Shown here: positions 55,745-64,000 of the stretch, in pieces
How the letters are laid out: each line of letters starts with the position of its first letter
Position numbering within the stretch: position 1 is the first letter of the stretch
Source of the DNA: Balneola sp.
GTDB taxonomy: Bacteria; Bacteroidota; Rhodothermia; Balneolales; Balneolaceae
Direction of reading: 5' to 3'
Assembly: GCA_028284195.1 (NCBI GenBank)
Contig: JANQSE010000006.1
Span: 650,678 to 714,677 of the forward strand
Length of the DNA stretch: 64,000 nt
The notes under the pieces: generated by a model
The model's input: the letters and a program-made list of their open reading frames with translations, nothing else
Told to the model about the DNA's origin: nothing
Databases searched by the model: none
Position numbers and translations under genes: made by a program

Positions 55745-56839
55745 CTACACATTAAACCTGAACAACATCACATCGCCATCATCTACTACATATTCTTTGC
55801 CTTCCTGGCGCATTCGACCTGCCTCTTTCGCTGCCTTCTCTGATTCATACTTTTCATAATCTTCATAAGCAATAGTTTCTGCCCGAATGAAACCGCGCTC
55901 AAAATCAGTATGGATTACACCGGCAGCCTGTGGAGCTTTAGTACCTTTTCTGATCGTCCAGGCGCGTGCTTCTTTAGGCCCAACTGTGAAGTAGGTAATC
56001 AACCCTAACTCTTTGTAAGCAGCGTGGATTAACCGGTCTAAACCGGCACTTGAAAGCCCGAGTTCTTCCAGAAACATTTCCTTTTCGTCAGGATCAAGCT
56101 CTGCAATTTCCGCTTCGATCTTAGCACAAAACATCACTACCTCATCTTCGTGCTTTGCTGCTATTTGCTTTACGGTCTCTACAAAATCGTTGCCTGATTC
56201 TAGCTCAGCTTCTGCAACATTACATGCATACAAAACCTGCTTTCCTGAAAGTAGCATTAAATCTTTATAAGCAACTTTGTCTTCCTCAGAAACTTCAAAG
56301 GTTCGTGCAGAATTTCCATTTTCAAGATGTTGCCGCAATCTGTCGGCTATTTCCAGCTGAGCTTTCATAGCTTTGTCGCCACTCTTTGATTGCTTTTTTA
56401 GCGTCTCCACTCTTTTCTCAACACTTTCAAGATCTTTCAGGATCAGCTCTTCTTCAATAATAGCAATATCCCTTTCGGGATTTACATCACCTTCCACATG
56501 AATAATATCGTCATCATCAAAACACCGCACCACATGTATAATCAAATCTACTTCACGAATGTGAGACAAAAACGCGTTCCCTTTTCCTTTACCTTCCGCA
56601 GCTCCTTTCACAAGTCCGGCTATATCTACAAACTCAATTGTGGTAGGAATTACATTTACTGAATTAGCGAGCCCGGCAAGTTTTGTGAGCCGGCCATCAG
56701 GCACTGCGACCAACCCCACGTTTGGATCGATTGTGCAAAACGGAAAATTTGCGGATTCGGCTCCGGCATTACTCAAAGCATTAAATAGTGTTGATTTTCC
56801 CACATTAGGCAAACCAACGATGCCGCATTTTAAACTCAT
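55745..56839 (-). CDS. ychF: Redox-regulated ATPase/GTPase YchF
   Basis: A 364-residue Obg-family P-loop protein with ATP preference. G1 GLPNVGKSTLFNAL (8-21), G3 DIAGLVKGA, and the C-terminal TGS domain (LITYFTVGPKEARAWTIRKG, DFERGFIRAET). It interacts with ribosomes and stress factors. Full length. nusB lies directly upstream on the same strand. Confidence 0.97.
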   Translation of the reverse strand: MSLKCGIVGLPNVGKSTLFNALSNAGAESANFPFCTIDPNVGLVAVPDGRLTKLAGLANSVNVIPTTIEFVDIAGLVKGAAEGKGKGNAFLSHIREVDLIIHVVRCFDDDDIIHVEGDVNPERDIAIIEEELILKDLESVEKRVETLKKQSKSGDKAMKAQLEIADRLRQHLENGNSARTFEVSEEDKVAYKDLMLLSGKQVLYACNVAEAELESGNDFVETVKQIAAKHEDEVVMFCAKIEAEIAELDPDEKEMFLEELGLSSAGLDRLIHAAYKELGLITYFTVGPKEARAWTIRKGTKAPQAAGVIHTDFERGFIRAETIAYEDYEKYESEKAAKEAGRMRQEGKEYVVDDGDVMLFRFNV

Positions 56840-56858
56840 AGTACTTTTAACTTCTAAA

Positions 56859-57329
56859 TTAATTTGATGGTTTCAGAGAGTGATCGACGAGTCCTCTTCC
56901 CTTTTTGGATACCCGGCCCTTTTTCTGTAAATCTTCAAGCGAAGCATCTAAAATCCCATTTACAAACCTTCCGGATTTAGCTGTTGAGAATCTCTTGGCC
57001 ACCTCTATAGCTTCGTTGATAGTTACTTTGGTTGGGATTTCTTCAAAATAGATAAACTCACATAAAGACATTTTCAGGATCAACCGATCTATTAAAGCAA
57101 GCCTTTCTATTTCCCAGTTCTTTATATGTTTGATGATGATCTCATCTAACTCAGGCTCATGCTCAATCGTGGTAAAAAAAAGTTTTTCGGCAAATCTTCT
57201 CAATTCTTTGTCTTTGCCCAATTCTTCTTTTATGATAGTATCAGTAATACACTGGGTGGTATCACCACTTTGTTTAAGAGCGTATAAAGACTGGAGAACT
57301 GTTTCCCGGGCGTGCCTTCGGTTTATCAT
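56859..57329 (-). CDS. nusB: Transcription antitermination factor NusB
   Basis: About 156 residues from ATG 57329 (MINRRHARETVLQSLYALKQ). A TTG at 57341 is not needed. Helical NusB fold with a conserved core IERLALIDRLILKMSLCEF and PTKVTINEAIEVAKRFST, RFVNGILD. NusB with NusE binds boxA in rRNA leaders. Divergent from tRNA-Val. Confidence 0.95.
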   Translation of the reverse strand: MINRRHARETVLQSLYALKQSGDTTQCITDTIIKEELGKDKELRRFAEKLFFTTIEHEPELDEIIIKHIKNWEIERLALIDRLILKMSLCEFIYFEEIPTKVTINEAIEVAKRFSTAKSGRFVNGILDASLEDLQKKGRVSKKGRGLVDHSLKPSN

Positions 57330-57419
57330 GCCAAATAACAATTTTTAATGAGGCGCAAAGATACAAAAACTTGCTTTCTCAAGAACAGTAAATCTGTTTA
57401 TATTTATGTGCTTTTTTAA

Positions 57420-57493
57420 GCGTCCTTAGCTCAGTTGGTTAGAGCGTTGCATTGACATTGCAGAGGCCACTAGTTCGAATCTAGTAGGACGCA
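57420..57493 (+). tRNA. tRNA-Val (anticodon GAC)
   Basis: 74 bases. The acceptor arm is GCGTCCT/AGGACGC, the D arm contains AGCTCAGTTGGTTAGAGC, the anticodon stem TTGCA closes the loop TTGACAT (anticodon GAC), and the T arm is ACTAGTTCGAATCTAGT. The 3' CCA is not encoded. Confidence 0.95.
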
Positions 57494-57566
57494 CTTCTAA
57501 GCATAAACTAGCAACATCACTTGAATTTTCGTATTTAGGCATGCACTCAAAACAAATTTTTAATCC

Positions 57567-57773
57567 ATGAAGAAGTCGTTATCTGTTGCCTATCTCTTAT
57601 GGTTTGTTGGCATATTTGGAATACTAGGTTTTCACCGTTTTTATTTAAAGCAACCCGGCTCAGGCTTTTTATGGCTCGGTACTGCCGGATTTCTTGGTTT
57701 TGGTGCCTTGATTGACTTGTTCATAATGCCCAAGCTTATACAAGAGGCAAATAGTATTGTAGGTTGTGTTTAG
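57567..57773 (+). CDS. TM2 domain protein
   Basis: A 68-residue membrane protein with two hydrophobic helices and the TM2 motif GIFGILGFHRFYLKQPGSG. TM2 proteins are small and broadly distributed with no agreed role. The start is the ATG at 57567. Ends at a strong bidirectional terminator. Confidence 0.85.
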   Translation: MKKSLSVAYLLWFVGIFGILGFHRFYLKQPGSGFLWLGTAGFLGFGALIDLFIMPKLIQEANSIVGCV

Positions 57774-57787
57774 AGTATGACGAAATT

Positions 57788-57820
57788 AAAAAAGCCCTTA
57801 AAATATTAAAGGGCTTTTTT
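57788..57820. terminator. Bidirectional terminator (TM2 / AbgT)
   Basis: AAAAAAGCCCTT and AAGGGCTTTTTT form a perfect 12-bp stem with a 9-base loop; both ends are A/T tracts, so it serves both convergent genes. Confidence 0.88.
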
Positions 57821-57822
57821 GT

Positions 57823-59376
57823 TTACATGAGGTATTCATAAGTAGCCTGGAGTCCAAGCGGTATTTTCAGATACCAATAAATCAGCAAGAAAATTGTCCA
57901 GGATATGAGGAATACAATCGAATAAGGGAGCATCACCGAAACAAGCGTCCCGATTCCTGTTTTCTTAACATACCGCTGGCAAAAAACGACCACTAATGGG
58001 AAATACGGCATTAACGGAGTAATAATATTGGAAACCGAATCTCCCACTCGGTATGCAGCCTGGGTTAGATCTGGAGAAATTCCCAATCCCATCAGCATAG
58101 GAACAAAAATGGGACTTATTAATGCCCATTTCGCAGAGGCTGAGCCCACCATTAAATTCACGAACGCAGTAAGAATTACAATCCCCACTATGGTTACCTG
58201 TCCCGGAAGAGCCAATGCCTGAAGATATCCTGCCCCTTTCAAAGCAATTAAAACACCGATATTTGATTTACCAAAAGCATCAATAAATAATGCACAGAAA
58301 AAAGCCATTACAATGTAATAAGCCATATCTCCCATCGATTTGCTCATCCCGTCGATAATATCTTTGGTTTTTCCATATGCTCCGGAAAGGTAGCCGTACA
58401 CAATTCCCGGAATCCAGAACAATAAGAAGATCAAAGGCACAATTGATTGCATCAAAGGAGCTTTAAAGTCTGTTATTTCTCCATCAGGAGCTCTCATTGA
58501 AGAACTTTCGGGCAGCACCCAAAGAAATAATCCAATTAGCCCGGCAACCATAATTCCTGTGGCAATCCAAAAAGCTTTTTTCTCTTTATCGTCAATGGCA
58601 CCCAGATCATCTGCTCCCTCAAGGTCAATGTCATCGTCAAGCTCAACATCTTTAAGCCTTGGTTCAATGATTTTGTCAGTGATATACCATCCAATTAAAA
58701 CAATTAATACACTAGACGCGCTGGTAAAAAACCAATTGTTAAGTGGGTTTACAAGTATATCAGGATTGATAATCTGAGCTGCTGATTGGGTAAAACTTTG
58801 AAGTAAAGGATCAATCCCCGATGGAATGAAATTTGCACTGAACCCACCCGAAACACCCGCAAAAGCCGCTGCAATACCTGCTACCGGATGCCTTCCGGCT
58901 GCATAAAAAATTACTCCTCCAAGCGGGATTACAAGCACATAGCCGGCATCGGTTGCTGTATGGCTTACAATTGCCACCAGAATAAGCACCGGAGTTAAAA
59001 ATGATTTCGGGGTAAAACTTAGCACATATTTAATGGCCGTATTTATATAACCCGAATGCTCTGCCACACCAACTCCAAGCATAGCTACCAGAACAATACC
59101 TAGTGGTGCAAAAGTTACGAATGTGTTTACCATGCCAGCCAAAAAAGCGGCTAACTGAGAACCTGTGAGTAAATTTATCACTTCTAAATTTTTGCCGGTC
59201 CGGGGATCAATTTCTCCAAAATCAAAAGGAGAAAGTATAAGCGACAACACCCATACTATACTCAGCAGTAACAAGAAAAGAATTGCCGGATCGGGAAGTT
59301 TATTCCCTGCATACTCAATGCCATCTAAAAAACGATTAAAAAAAGACTTTTTGGGTTTTATTGTTTCTGCGTTCAC
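57823..59376 (-). CDS. AbgT family transporter
   Basis: A 517-residue membrane protein with about 11-12 segments and the family motifs GNKLPDPAILFLLL, SHTATDAGYVLVIPLGG and SANFIPSGIDPLLQ. AbgT members transport p-aminobenzoyl-glutamate or export sulfonamides in some bacteria. Which applies here is unknown. Single gene. Confidence 0.9.
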   Translation of the reverse strand: MNAETIKPKKSFFNRFLDGIEYAGNKLPDPAILFLLLLSIVWVLSLILSPFDFGEIDPRTGKNLEVINLLTGSQLAAFLAGMVNTFVTFAPLGIVLVAMLGVGVAEHSGYINTAIKYVLSFTPKSFLTPVLILVAIVSHTATDAGYVLVIPLGGVIFYAAGRHPVAGIAAAFAGVSGGFSANFIPSGIDPLLQSFTQSAAQIINPDILVNPLNNWFFTSASSVLIVLIGWYITDKIIEPRLKDVELDDDIDLEGADDLGAIDDKEKKAFWIATGIMVAGLIGLFLWVLPESSSMRAPDGEITDFKAPLMQSIVPLIFLLFWIPGIVYGYLSGAYGKTKDIIDGMSKSMGDMAYYIVMAFFCALFIDAFGKSNIGVLIALKGAGYLQALALPGQVTIVGIVILTAFVNLMVGSASAKWALISPIFVPMLMGLGISPDLTQAAYRVGDSVSNIITPLMPYFPLVVVFCQRYVKKTGIGTLVSVMLPYSIVFLISWTIFLLIYWYLKIPLGLQATYEYLM

Positions 59377-59708
59377 ACTTTTAATATTGGTTCATAACTC
59401 GGTACTGAATAAACACAAAACTCGATTAACCTGAAACTTAAATCGTCAGGTTATTTTTTGTGAAGGTACATTCGAAATGCACTCCTGAACTTAAGCCGAT
59501 GATTGGCCCGGCTTTTAATTACTTTCCCATCCAAATCTTTGCCCTTTGCACTTATAAATACTGGCCGGTGTCTGTTGAGAATTAGCCGCATCAGATAAAT
59601 TCGATAATATTCGAATCCAACTAAACCGAAGAAGAAATTTTGTATTACTCAAAAGTAATTATTGCTATCTTCTACGCCAATTAAAGAGATTTTAATCATT
59701 CATTATTA
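59377..59708. other. Intergenic region between AbgT and thrS genes
   Basis: About 330 bases without a gene. It contains a hairpin with TAACCTGA/TCAGGTTA arms (59427-59453) followed by six T, which looks like an intrinsic terminator on the plus strand. It also has a small ATTCGA-TAATAT-TCGAAT inverted repeat (59599-59616). No T-box is recognised. The thrS promoter should lie in the 3' half, but I cannot place it. Confidence 0.5.
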
Positions 59709-61652
59709 ATGCCGAAACAACTTATTACTATCACTTTTCCAGACGGCTCTAACAGAGAATACAAGAAGGGAATTACCGGACTTGAAATAGCAGAATCAAT
59801 TTCATCAGGACTTGCAAGAGCCGCACTTAGTATTACTGTTAATGGAGACATTATTGATTTGAACCGCTCCATCGCCGAAGAAGCGGTAATAGCTATTAAC
59901 ACCTGGGATAATGAAGACGGTAAATATACATTTTGGCACTCATCAGCGCATATTTTAGCAGAAGCAGTACAAGAGCTATACCCTGAAGCTAAATTTGGTA
60001 TCGGCCCCCCTATTGAAAGCGGATTTTATTATGACATTGATTTTGGTGATGAACATATTTCTCAGGATGATCTTGAAAAAATAGAGAAAAAGTTTCTTGA
60101 ACTTGCCCGAAATAAAAATAGCTTTACACGCCGCGATATTTCAAAAACAGAAGCTCTCGATCACTACAGAAAAAATGGCAACGAGTATAAAATTGATTTG
60201 ATTGAAGGCCTCGAAGACGGATCAATTACCTTTTACACCCAAGGTACGTTTACTGATCTGTGTAAAGGGCCTCATGTTCCCAACACTGGGATTGTAAAAG
60301 CCATAAAGCTTACAAGTTTAGCAGGGGCGTACTGGCGGGGCGATAACAACAGCAAGCAGCTTACCAGGATTTATGGTATTTCCTTCCCAAAACAAAAGAT
60401 GCTGGAAGAACATCTTGAAATGATGGAAGAAGCCAAAAAACGAGATCATCGAAAACTTGGTAAGGAGCTTGGAATTTATATGATAGATAAAATGGTAGGC
60501 AGTGGCTTACCAATTTGGCTTCCAAAAGGTGCACGGCTTCGCAGAACGCTTGAATCATTTTTGCGAGACGAACAATTTGAGCGTGGTTACAAAGAAGTGA
60601 TCACCCCTCATATCGGAAATATTGAGCTATACAAAACCTCCGGTCATTACCCATACTACTCGGATTCTCAATATGATCCCATTCAGGTTGATGATGAGGA
60701 ATATATGTTGAAACCAATGAATTGTCCTCATCATCACCGGGTTTATTCAAACGAGATGAGAAGCTATCGCGACCTTCCCTTGCGATTAGCAGAGTTTGGT
60801 ACCGTTTATCGTTACGAACAGTCCGGCGAATTAAGTGGCCTTTCCCGTGTTCGGGGATTTACACAAGATGATGCCCATATTTATTGCACTCACGATCAAC
60901 TAAAACAGGAAATCAAACACACCATCAATCTTACCAGTTTTGTGTTCGACACTTTTGGTATGCCAGTGGATATTCGCCTCTCTTTCCGTGATGATAACAA
61001 TGAGAAATATGGCGGAGAAATGGAATACTGGGAAAGAGCTCAAACAGAGATCAAAGAGGTAGCCGATGAAATGAGATTGGATTATACCATCGCTCCCGGC
61101 GAGGCTAGTTTTTATGGACCTAAGATAGATTTTATAATTAGAGATGCGCTTGGCAGAAAATGGCAGCTTGGAACCGTTCAGGTTGATTATGTAATGCCAG
61201 AACGTTTTGATTTGACTTACACCGGATCAGATAATGAGAAACACCGCCCTGTAATTATACATCGCGCTCCTTTCGGCTCTATGGAACGCTTTACCAGTAT
61301 TTTGATAGAACACTTTGCCGGAAATTTTCCGCTTTGGCTGGCACCTGAACAAATTCGGGTACTACCTATCTCTGATGACCAAAATGGATACGCGCAACAG
61401 TGCGTAAACACTCTTAAAGAAAACGGCATTCGAACTACACTCGACAATCGTAGTGAGCAGATTGGTAGTAAAATCAGAGATGCAGAAACCGACAAAGTGC
61501 CATATATGTTAATTATAGGAGCCAAAGAGCAGGATGCTGGCACGGTTTCTGTAAGAAGACACCGCAAAGGAGATATTGGAACTTTCGGATTTTCTGATTT
61601 TCTTTCGACGGTGAAAAACGAAATTAACCAAAAACTACTTCCTGAAGATTAA
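59709..61652 (+). CDS. thrS: Threonyl-tRNA synthetase
   Basis: A 647-residue class II synthetase with the full domain set: TGS (1-60), editing domain with HSSAHILAEAVQ and CKGPHVPNTG, catalytic core with PMNCPHHHRVYSNEMRSYRD, FTQDDAHIYC and the C-terminal anticodon domain (LAPEQIRVLPIS, LDNRSEQIGSKIRDAE). Zn-binding residues Cys, His and His are in place. First gene of the thrS-infC-rpmI-rplT group. Confidence 0.98.
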   Translation: MPKQLITITFPDGSNREYKKGITGLEIAESISSGLARAALSITVNGDIIDLNRSIAEEAVIAINTWDNEDGKYTFWHSSAHILAEAVQELYPEAKFGIGPPIESGFYYDIDFGDEHISQDDLEKIEKKFLELARNKNSFTRRDISKTEALDHYRKNGNEYKIDLIEGLEDGSITFYTQGTFTDLCKGPHVPNTGIVKAIKLTSLAGAYWRGDNNSKQLTRIYGISFPKQKMLEEHLEMMEEAKKRDHRKLGKELGIYMIDKMVGSGLPIWLPKGARLRRTLESFLRDEQFERGYKEVITPHIGNIELYKTSGHYPYYSDSQYDPIQVDDEEYMLKPMNCPHHHRVYSNEMRSYRDLPLRLAEFGTVYRYEQSGELSGLSRVRGFTQDDAHIYCTHDQLKQEIKHTINLTSFVFDTFGMPVDIRLSFRDDNNEKYGGEMEYWERAQTEIKEVADEMRLDYTIAPGEASFYGPKIDFIIRDALGRKWQLGTVQVDYVMPERFDLTYTGSDNEKHRPVIIHRAPFGSMERFTSILIEHFAGNFPLWLAPEQIRVLPISDDQNGYAQQCVNTLKENGIRTTLDNRSEQIGSKIRDAETDKVPYMLIIGAKEQDAGTVSVRRHRKGDIGTFGFSDFLSTVKNEINQKLLPED

Positions 61653-61687
61653 CCAAAACAAAGAGGATAAACATCGCAAGAAAACCA

Positions 61688-62206
61688 ATGGGCAGGCCAG
61701 AACCTGCTGATAAAACCAGAATCAATGAAAATATAAGAGCCGCACAGGTACGAGTAATAAAGCCTGATGGCGGACATGAAATTACCACCTCAGACAGAGC
61801 ACTTCAATTAGCTGAGCAGTATGGGTTGGATCTCGTAGAGATTGCCCCTGATGCAAACCCACCTGTTTGTAAGATCATTGATTATGGTAAATTCATGTAT
61901 GAAAAGAAAAAGAAGGAAAAAGAAGCTAAAAAGAAACAGCATACAGTAACTGTAAAAGAGCTTCGCTTCCGACCCAATACCGACGATCACGATCTGGAAT
62001 TCAAAACACGTCATGCCCGGGAGTTTTTAGAAGGCGGCGATAAAGTGAAAGCTACTGTTCAATTTCGTGGAAGAGATATGCTTTATACTGAAAAAGGAGA
62101 GTTATTGCTTCTTCAGCTTGCAAAAAATTTAGAAGATGTTGCTAAGGTGGAAACTAAACCCAATATGGAAGGCCGCCGAATGATAATGATGATGTCGCCA
62201 AAATAA
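61688..62206 (+). CDS. infC: Translation initiation factor IF-3
   Basis: A 172-residue IF-3 with both domains: N-terminal INENIRAAQVRVI and GLDLVEIAPDANPPVCKIID, a lysine-rich linker (EKKKKEKEAKKKQ) and the C-terminal VKELRFRPNTDDHDLEFKTR. The start codon is an ordinary ATG, whereas many bacteria use ATT/ATC for autoregulation. 35 bases after thrS. Confidence 0.97.
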   Translation: MGRPEPADKTRINENIRAAQVRVIKPDGGHEITTSDRALQLAEQYGLDLVEIAPDANPPVCKIIDYGKFMYEKKKKEKEAKKKQHTVTVKELRFRPNTDDHDLEFKTRHAREFLEGGDKVKATVQFRGRDMLYTEKGELLLLQLAKNLEDVAKVETKPNMEGRRMIMMMSPK

Positions 62207-62288
62207 ACCTTTGTTTTGCATTGATAAGAGGTTCTTTTCTACCTATCTTTGAGGCTTGTTAAATTTTCACAAAGCAGGTGTAGTTACA

Positions 62289-62489
62289 ATGCCAAAAATG
62301 AAAAGTAATAGTGGGGCAAAAAAACGCTTTAAGGTTACCGGTTCCGGTAAAATTAAACGTAAAAAAGCTTTTAAGCGCCACATTCTTACAAAGAAAAGCA
62401 GTAAAACTAAGAGAAAGCTCGGCGAATCTACCATCGTAACTGATGCAGATGCTCCAAAAGTAAAAGAGCTTATCCCTTATAAATTTTAA
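62289..62489 (+). CDS. rpmI: 50S ribosomal protein L35
   Basis: A 66-residue L35 from the ATG at 62289 ([20 protein letters not shown]). In-frame codons reaching TTG at 62256 are not used in the family. Lys/Arg-rich with [20 protein letters not shown]. Between infC and rplT as in most bacteria. Confidence 0.97.
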   Translation: MPKMKSNSGAKKRFKVTGSGKIKRKKAFKRHILTKKSSKTKRKLGESTIVTDADAPKVKELIPYKF

Positions 62490-62507
62490 TCCTTAAATCT
62501 ATACAAA

Positions 62508-62855
62508 ATGCCACGTTCATCTAACTTAGTGGCTTCCCGTCGCCGTCGTAAAAAGATCTTATCTCAAGCGAAAGGTTACTGGGGCAAGCGCAAGAATGTA
62601 TATACGATTGCAAAAAATGCGGTAGAGAAAGGCCTTCAATACCAATACAGAGACCGCAGAAATCGCAAGCGTACATTCCGCAGATTATGGATCGTTCGAA
62701 TAAATGCAGCCGCAAGAATTAACGGTATCTCTTACTCTAAACTCATTCATGCGATGAAAGAAAAGGATATGCAGATCAACCGTAAAGTACTTGCAGATTT
62801 AGCTGTTCACGATGCTGATGCGTTTGCTGCCATTGTAAAGGAAGCTACAGCTTAA
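62508..62855 (+). CDS. rplT: 50S ribosomal protein L20
   Basis: A 115-residue L20 with [20 protein letters not shown] and [20 protein letters not shown]. It binds 23S rRNA and starts 18 bases after rpmI. Ends near a terminator that precedes pheS. Confidence 0.98.
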   Translation: MPRSSNLVASRRRRKKILSQAKGYWGKRKNVYTIAKNAVEKGLQYQYRDRRNRKRTFRRLWIVRINAAARINGISYSKLIHAMKEKDMQINRKVLADLAVHDADAFAAIVKEATA

Positions 62856-62876
62856 TTGCAAACTTGCTATATATAG

Positions 62877-62913
62877 CCGGTAAATCTGTTCAATTAGGTT
62901 TACCGGTTTTTTT
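62877..62913 (+). terminator. Intrinsic terminator after rplT
   Basis: CCGGTAAA and TTTACCGG form an 8-bp stem with a 14-base loop and then seven T. It separates the ribosomal genes from pheS, although readthrough is possible. Confidence 0.82.
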
Positions 62914-62941
62914 ATTTTAAGACCCAGCTAAACAGAATTTT

Positions 62942-63949
62942 ATGCTTGAAGAAGTAAAAGCATTACAGTCAGAAATAGAATCTTATCCGGTATCAAATTC
63001 GGATGAATTGGAAGCATTCCGCTTGGAGTTCCTGTCAAAGAATGGAAAAGTTCAATCCATGTTTAAGATGATGGGAAAAGTAGCCAAAGAAGATAAAGCT
63101 GCTTTCGGTAAATCTATGAACGATCTTAAAAACTTGGCCCAGGCTCGATTTGACGACTTCAAAAAACAATTTGATTCATCCGGTACTTCAACAAAAACTG
63201 CATCCGATGATATCACATTAACTGCCCCTCTCTCTCCTATCGGGTCTTTACACCCGCTTACCCAAACCATGGAAGAGATGAAAAGTATCTTTTACAGGCT
63301 TGGATTTACTATTTCTCATGGTCCGGAGATAGAAGATGATTTTCATAATTTCACAGCATTGAATTTCCCTCCAAACCACCCTGCCCGGGATGAACAGGAT
63401 ACGTTCTTTGTAAGAAAAAGCAATGATCCTGATGTGGATGACCTGGTTTTAAGAACACACACCTCTCCCGTTCAAATACGTTTGATGGAAAAACAAAAGC
63501 CACCGATCAGAGCGATCATGCCAGGGCGTGTGTACCGGAACGAGGCTGTCAGCCCCAAGTCGTATTTCTTATTTCACCAGGTTGAAGCTTTATATGTTGA
63601 TGAAAGCGTAAGTGTTGCGGATCTTAAAGATACATTAGTTACTTTCGTTAAACTCATGTATGGTAACGATGTAAAGTATCGGCTTCGTCCTGGTTTTTTT
63701 CCTTTCACCGAACCAAGTTTAGAAATGGATATCTGGTGGGGTTCCAAAGAAAAAGGAAAATGGCTGGAAATTTTAGGCTCCGGAATGGTTGACCCAAATG
63801 TATTTAAAGCCGCAGGAGTTGATCCTGAAAAATACACCGGCTTTGCCTGGGGAATGGGTGTGGAACGAATCGCCATTCTCAAACACGGTATTGACGACAT
63901 TCGCTCTTTCTATGAAAACGATGTCAGGTTTTTAGAGCAATTCAATTAA
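62942..63949 (+). CDS. pheS: Phenylalanyl-tRNA synthetase alpha chain
   Basis: A 335-residue alpha subunit. Coiled-coil N-terminus (1-85), class II core with PIGSLHPLTQTMEEM, GFTISHGPEIEDDFHNF, HPARDEQDTFF, LRTHTSPVQIR, and the motif 3 part FAWGMGVERIAILKHGIDDI. It makes the alpha2beta2 enzyme with PheT. Confidence 0.98.
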   Translation: MLEEVKALQSEIESYPVSNSDELEAFRLEFLSKNGKVQSMFKMMGKVAKEDKAAFGKSMNDLKNLAQARFDDFKKQFDSSGTSTKTASDDITLTAPLSPIGSLHPLTQTMEEMKSIFYRLGFTISHGPEIEDDFHNFTALNFPPNHPARDEQDTFFVRKSNDPDVDDLVLRTHTSPVQIRLMEKQKPPIRAIMPGRVYRNEAVSPKSYFLFHQVEALYVDESVSVADLKDTLVTFVKLMYGNDVKYRLRPGFFPFTEPSLEMDIWWGSKEKGKWLEILGSGMVDPNVFKAAGVDPEKYTGFAWGMGVERIAILKHGIDDIRSFYENDVRFLEQFN

Positions 63950-63965
63950 ACGGTTTTCTTAATAA

Positions 63966-64000
63966 ATGAAGATTTCATACAACTGGTTACAGGATTATAT
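63966..64000 (+). CDS. pheT: Phenylalanyl-tRNA synthetase beta chain, first codons
   Basis: An ATG 16 bases after the pheS stop opens a frame reading MKISYNWLQDY up to the right edge, the standard opening of PheT. Only 11 full codons are inside the window. Confidence 0.9.
   Translation, partial: MKISYNWLQDY

Noticed and set aside
59377..59708. T-box or amino-acid riboswitch in front of thrS.
   Set aside because: No T-box sequence or leader peptide could be recognised; only a simple hairpin is present.
61688..61690. Expected unusual start codon of infC.
   Set aside because: infC begins with an ordinary ATG here, so the common AUU-type autoregulation is not supported.
1..64000. CRISPR arrays, prophage or complete insertion sequences.
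   Set aside because: No regularly spaced direct repeats, no transposase, integrase or phage structural genes were seen in this window.

Overview
The window looks like a chromosome segment from a Bacteroidota-type bacterium (FCB group). Support comes from promoters of the TTTG-N19-TAnnTTTG kind (two good matches upstream of secreted-protein genes), many Sec or lipobox leaders, a DUF2723/TMEM260-type O-glycosyltransferase and a YbeY whose third metal-site His is Asp. RecBCD together with AbgT and NSS transporters would fit a marine Balneolota/Rhodothermota relative. That assignment is an inference from gene content, not from a marker-gene comparison.

Layout. 1-5240 is one continuous minus-strand reading frame encoding a secreted YD/RHS-repeat giant that runs off the left edge. 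It is visibly more GC-rich than the rest. 5566-9263 holds a lipoprotein alkaline phosphatase, a RhlE-like DEAD-box helicase and an FKBP lipoprotein. 9367-18690 is a tightly packed minus-strand set parA - ribbon-helix-helix protein - recC - recB - recD. 18911-21892 has a hotdog thioesterase, an Hpt protein and an OmpR/histidine-kinase pair, followed by tRNA-Leu(CAA) and galE. 23440-30821 carries a repeat-rich exported protein, periplasmic MsrB, a PH-domain membrane protein, an NSS transporter and the DUF2723 glycosyltransferase. 30883-43658 has ybeY, a DUF445 protein, a phytoene-desaturase-like flavoprotein, an iron ABC permease with a convergent iron-binding lipoprotein (no ATPase seen), DUF971, YajQ, a CoA-binding protein, an FKBP, an RlmL-like methyltransferase, an amidase and a beta-barrel protein.

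43684-56839 contains exported proteins of unknown role, a deoxyribose catabolic set (deoC, aldehyde dehydrogenase, ALDH pseudoenzyme) interrupted by a DUF559 nuclease gene bracketed by inverted REP-like palindromes, and an apparent operon of SPOR lipoprotein, cupredoxin, membrane adenylate cyclase and outer-membrane protein. 56859-64000 is translation/transcription housekeeping: nusB, tRNA-Val(GAC), a TM2 protein, an AbgT transporter, thrS-infC-rpmI-rplT-pheS and the first codons of pheT at the right edge.

The most unusual items are the REP-bracketed DUF559 element, the parA/RHH-recCBD cluster, a 14-bp perfect inverted repeat immediately before the response-regulator start, a lipoprotein gene whose expected ATG reads ACG, the split ALDH16-like pair, and the edge-truncated RHS giant.
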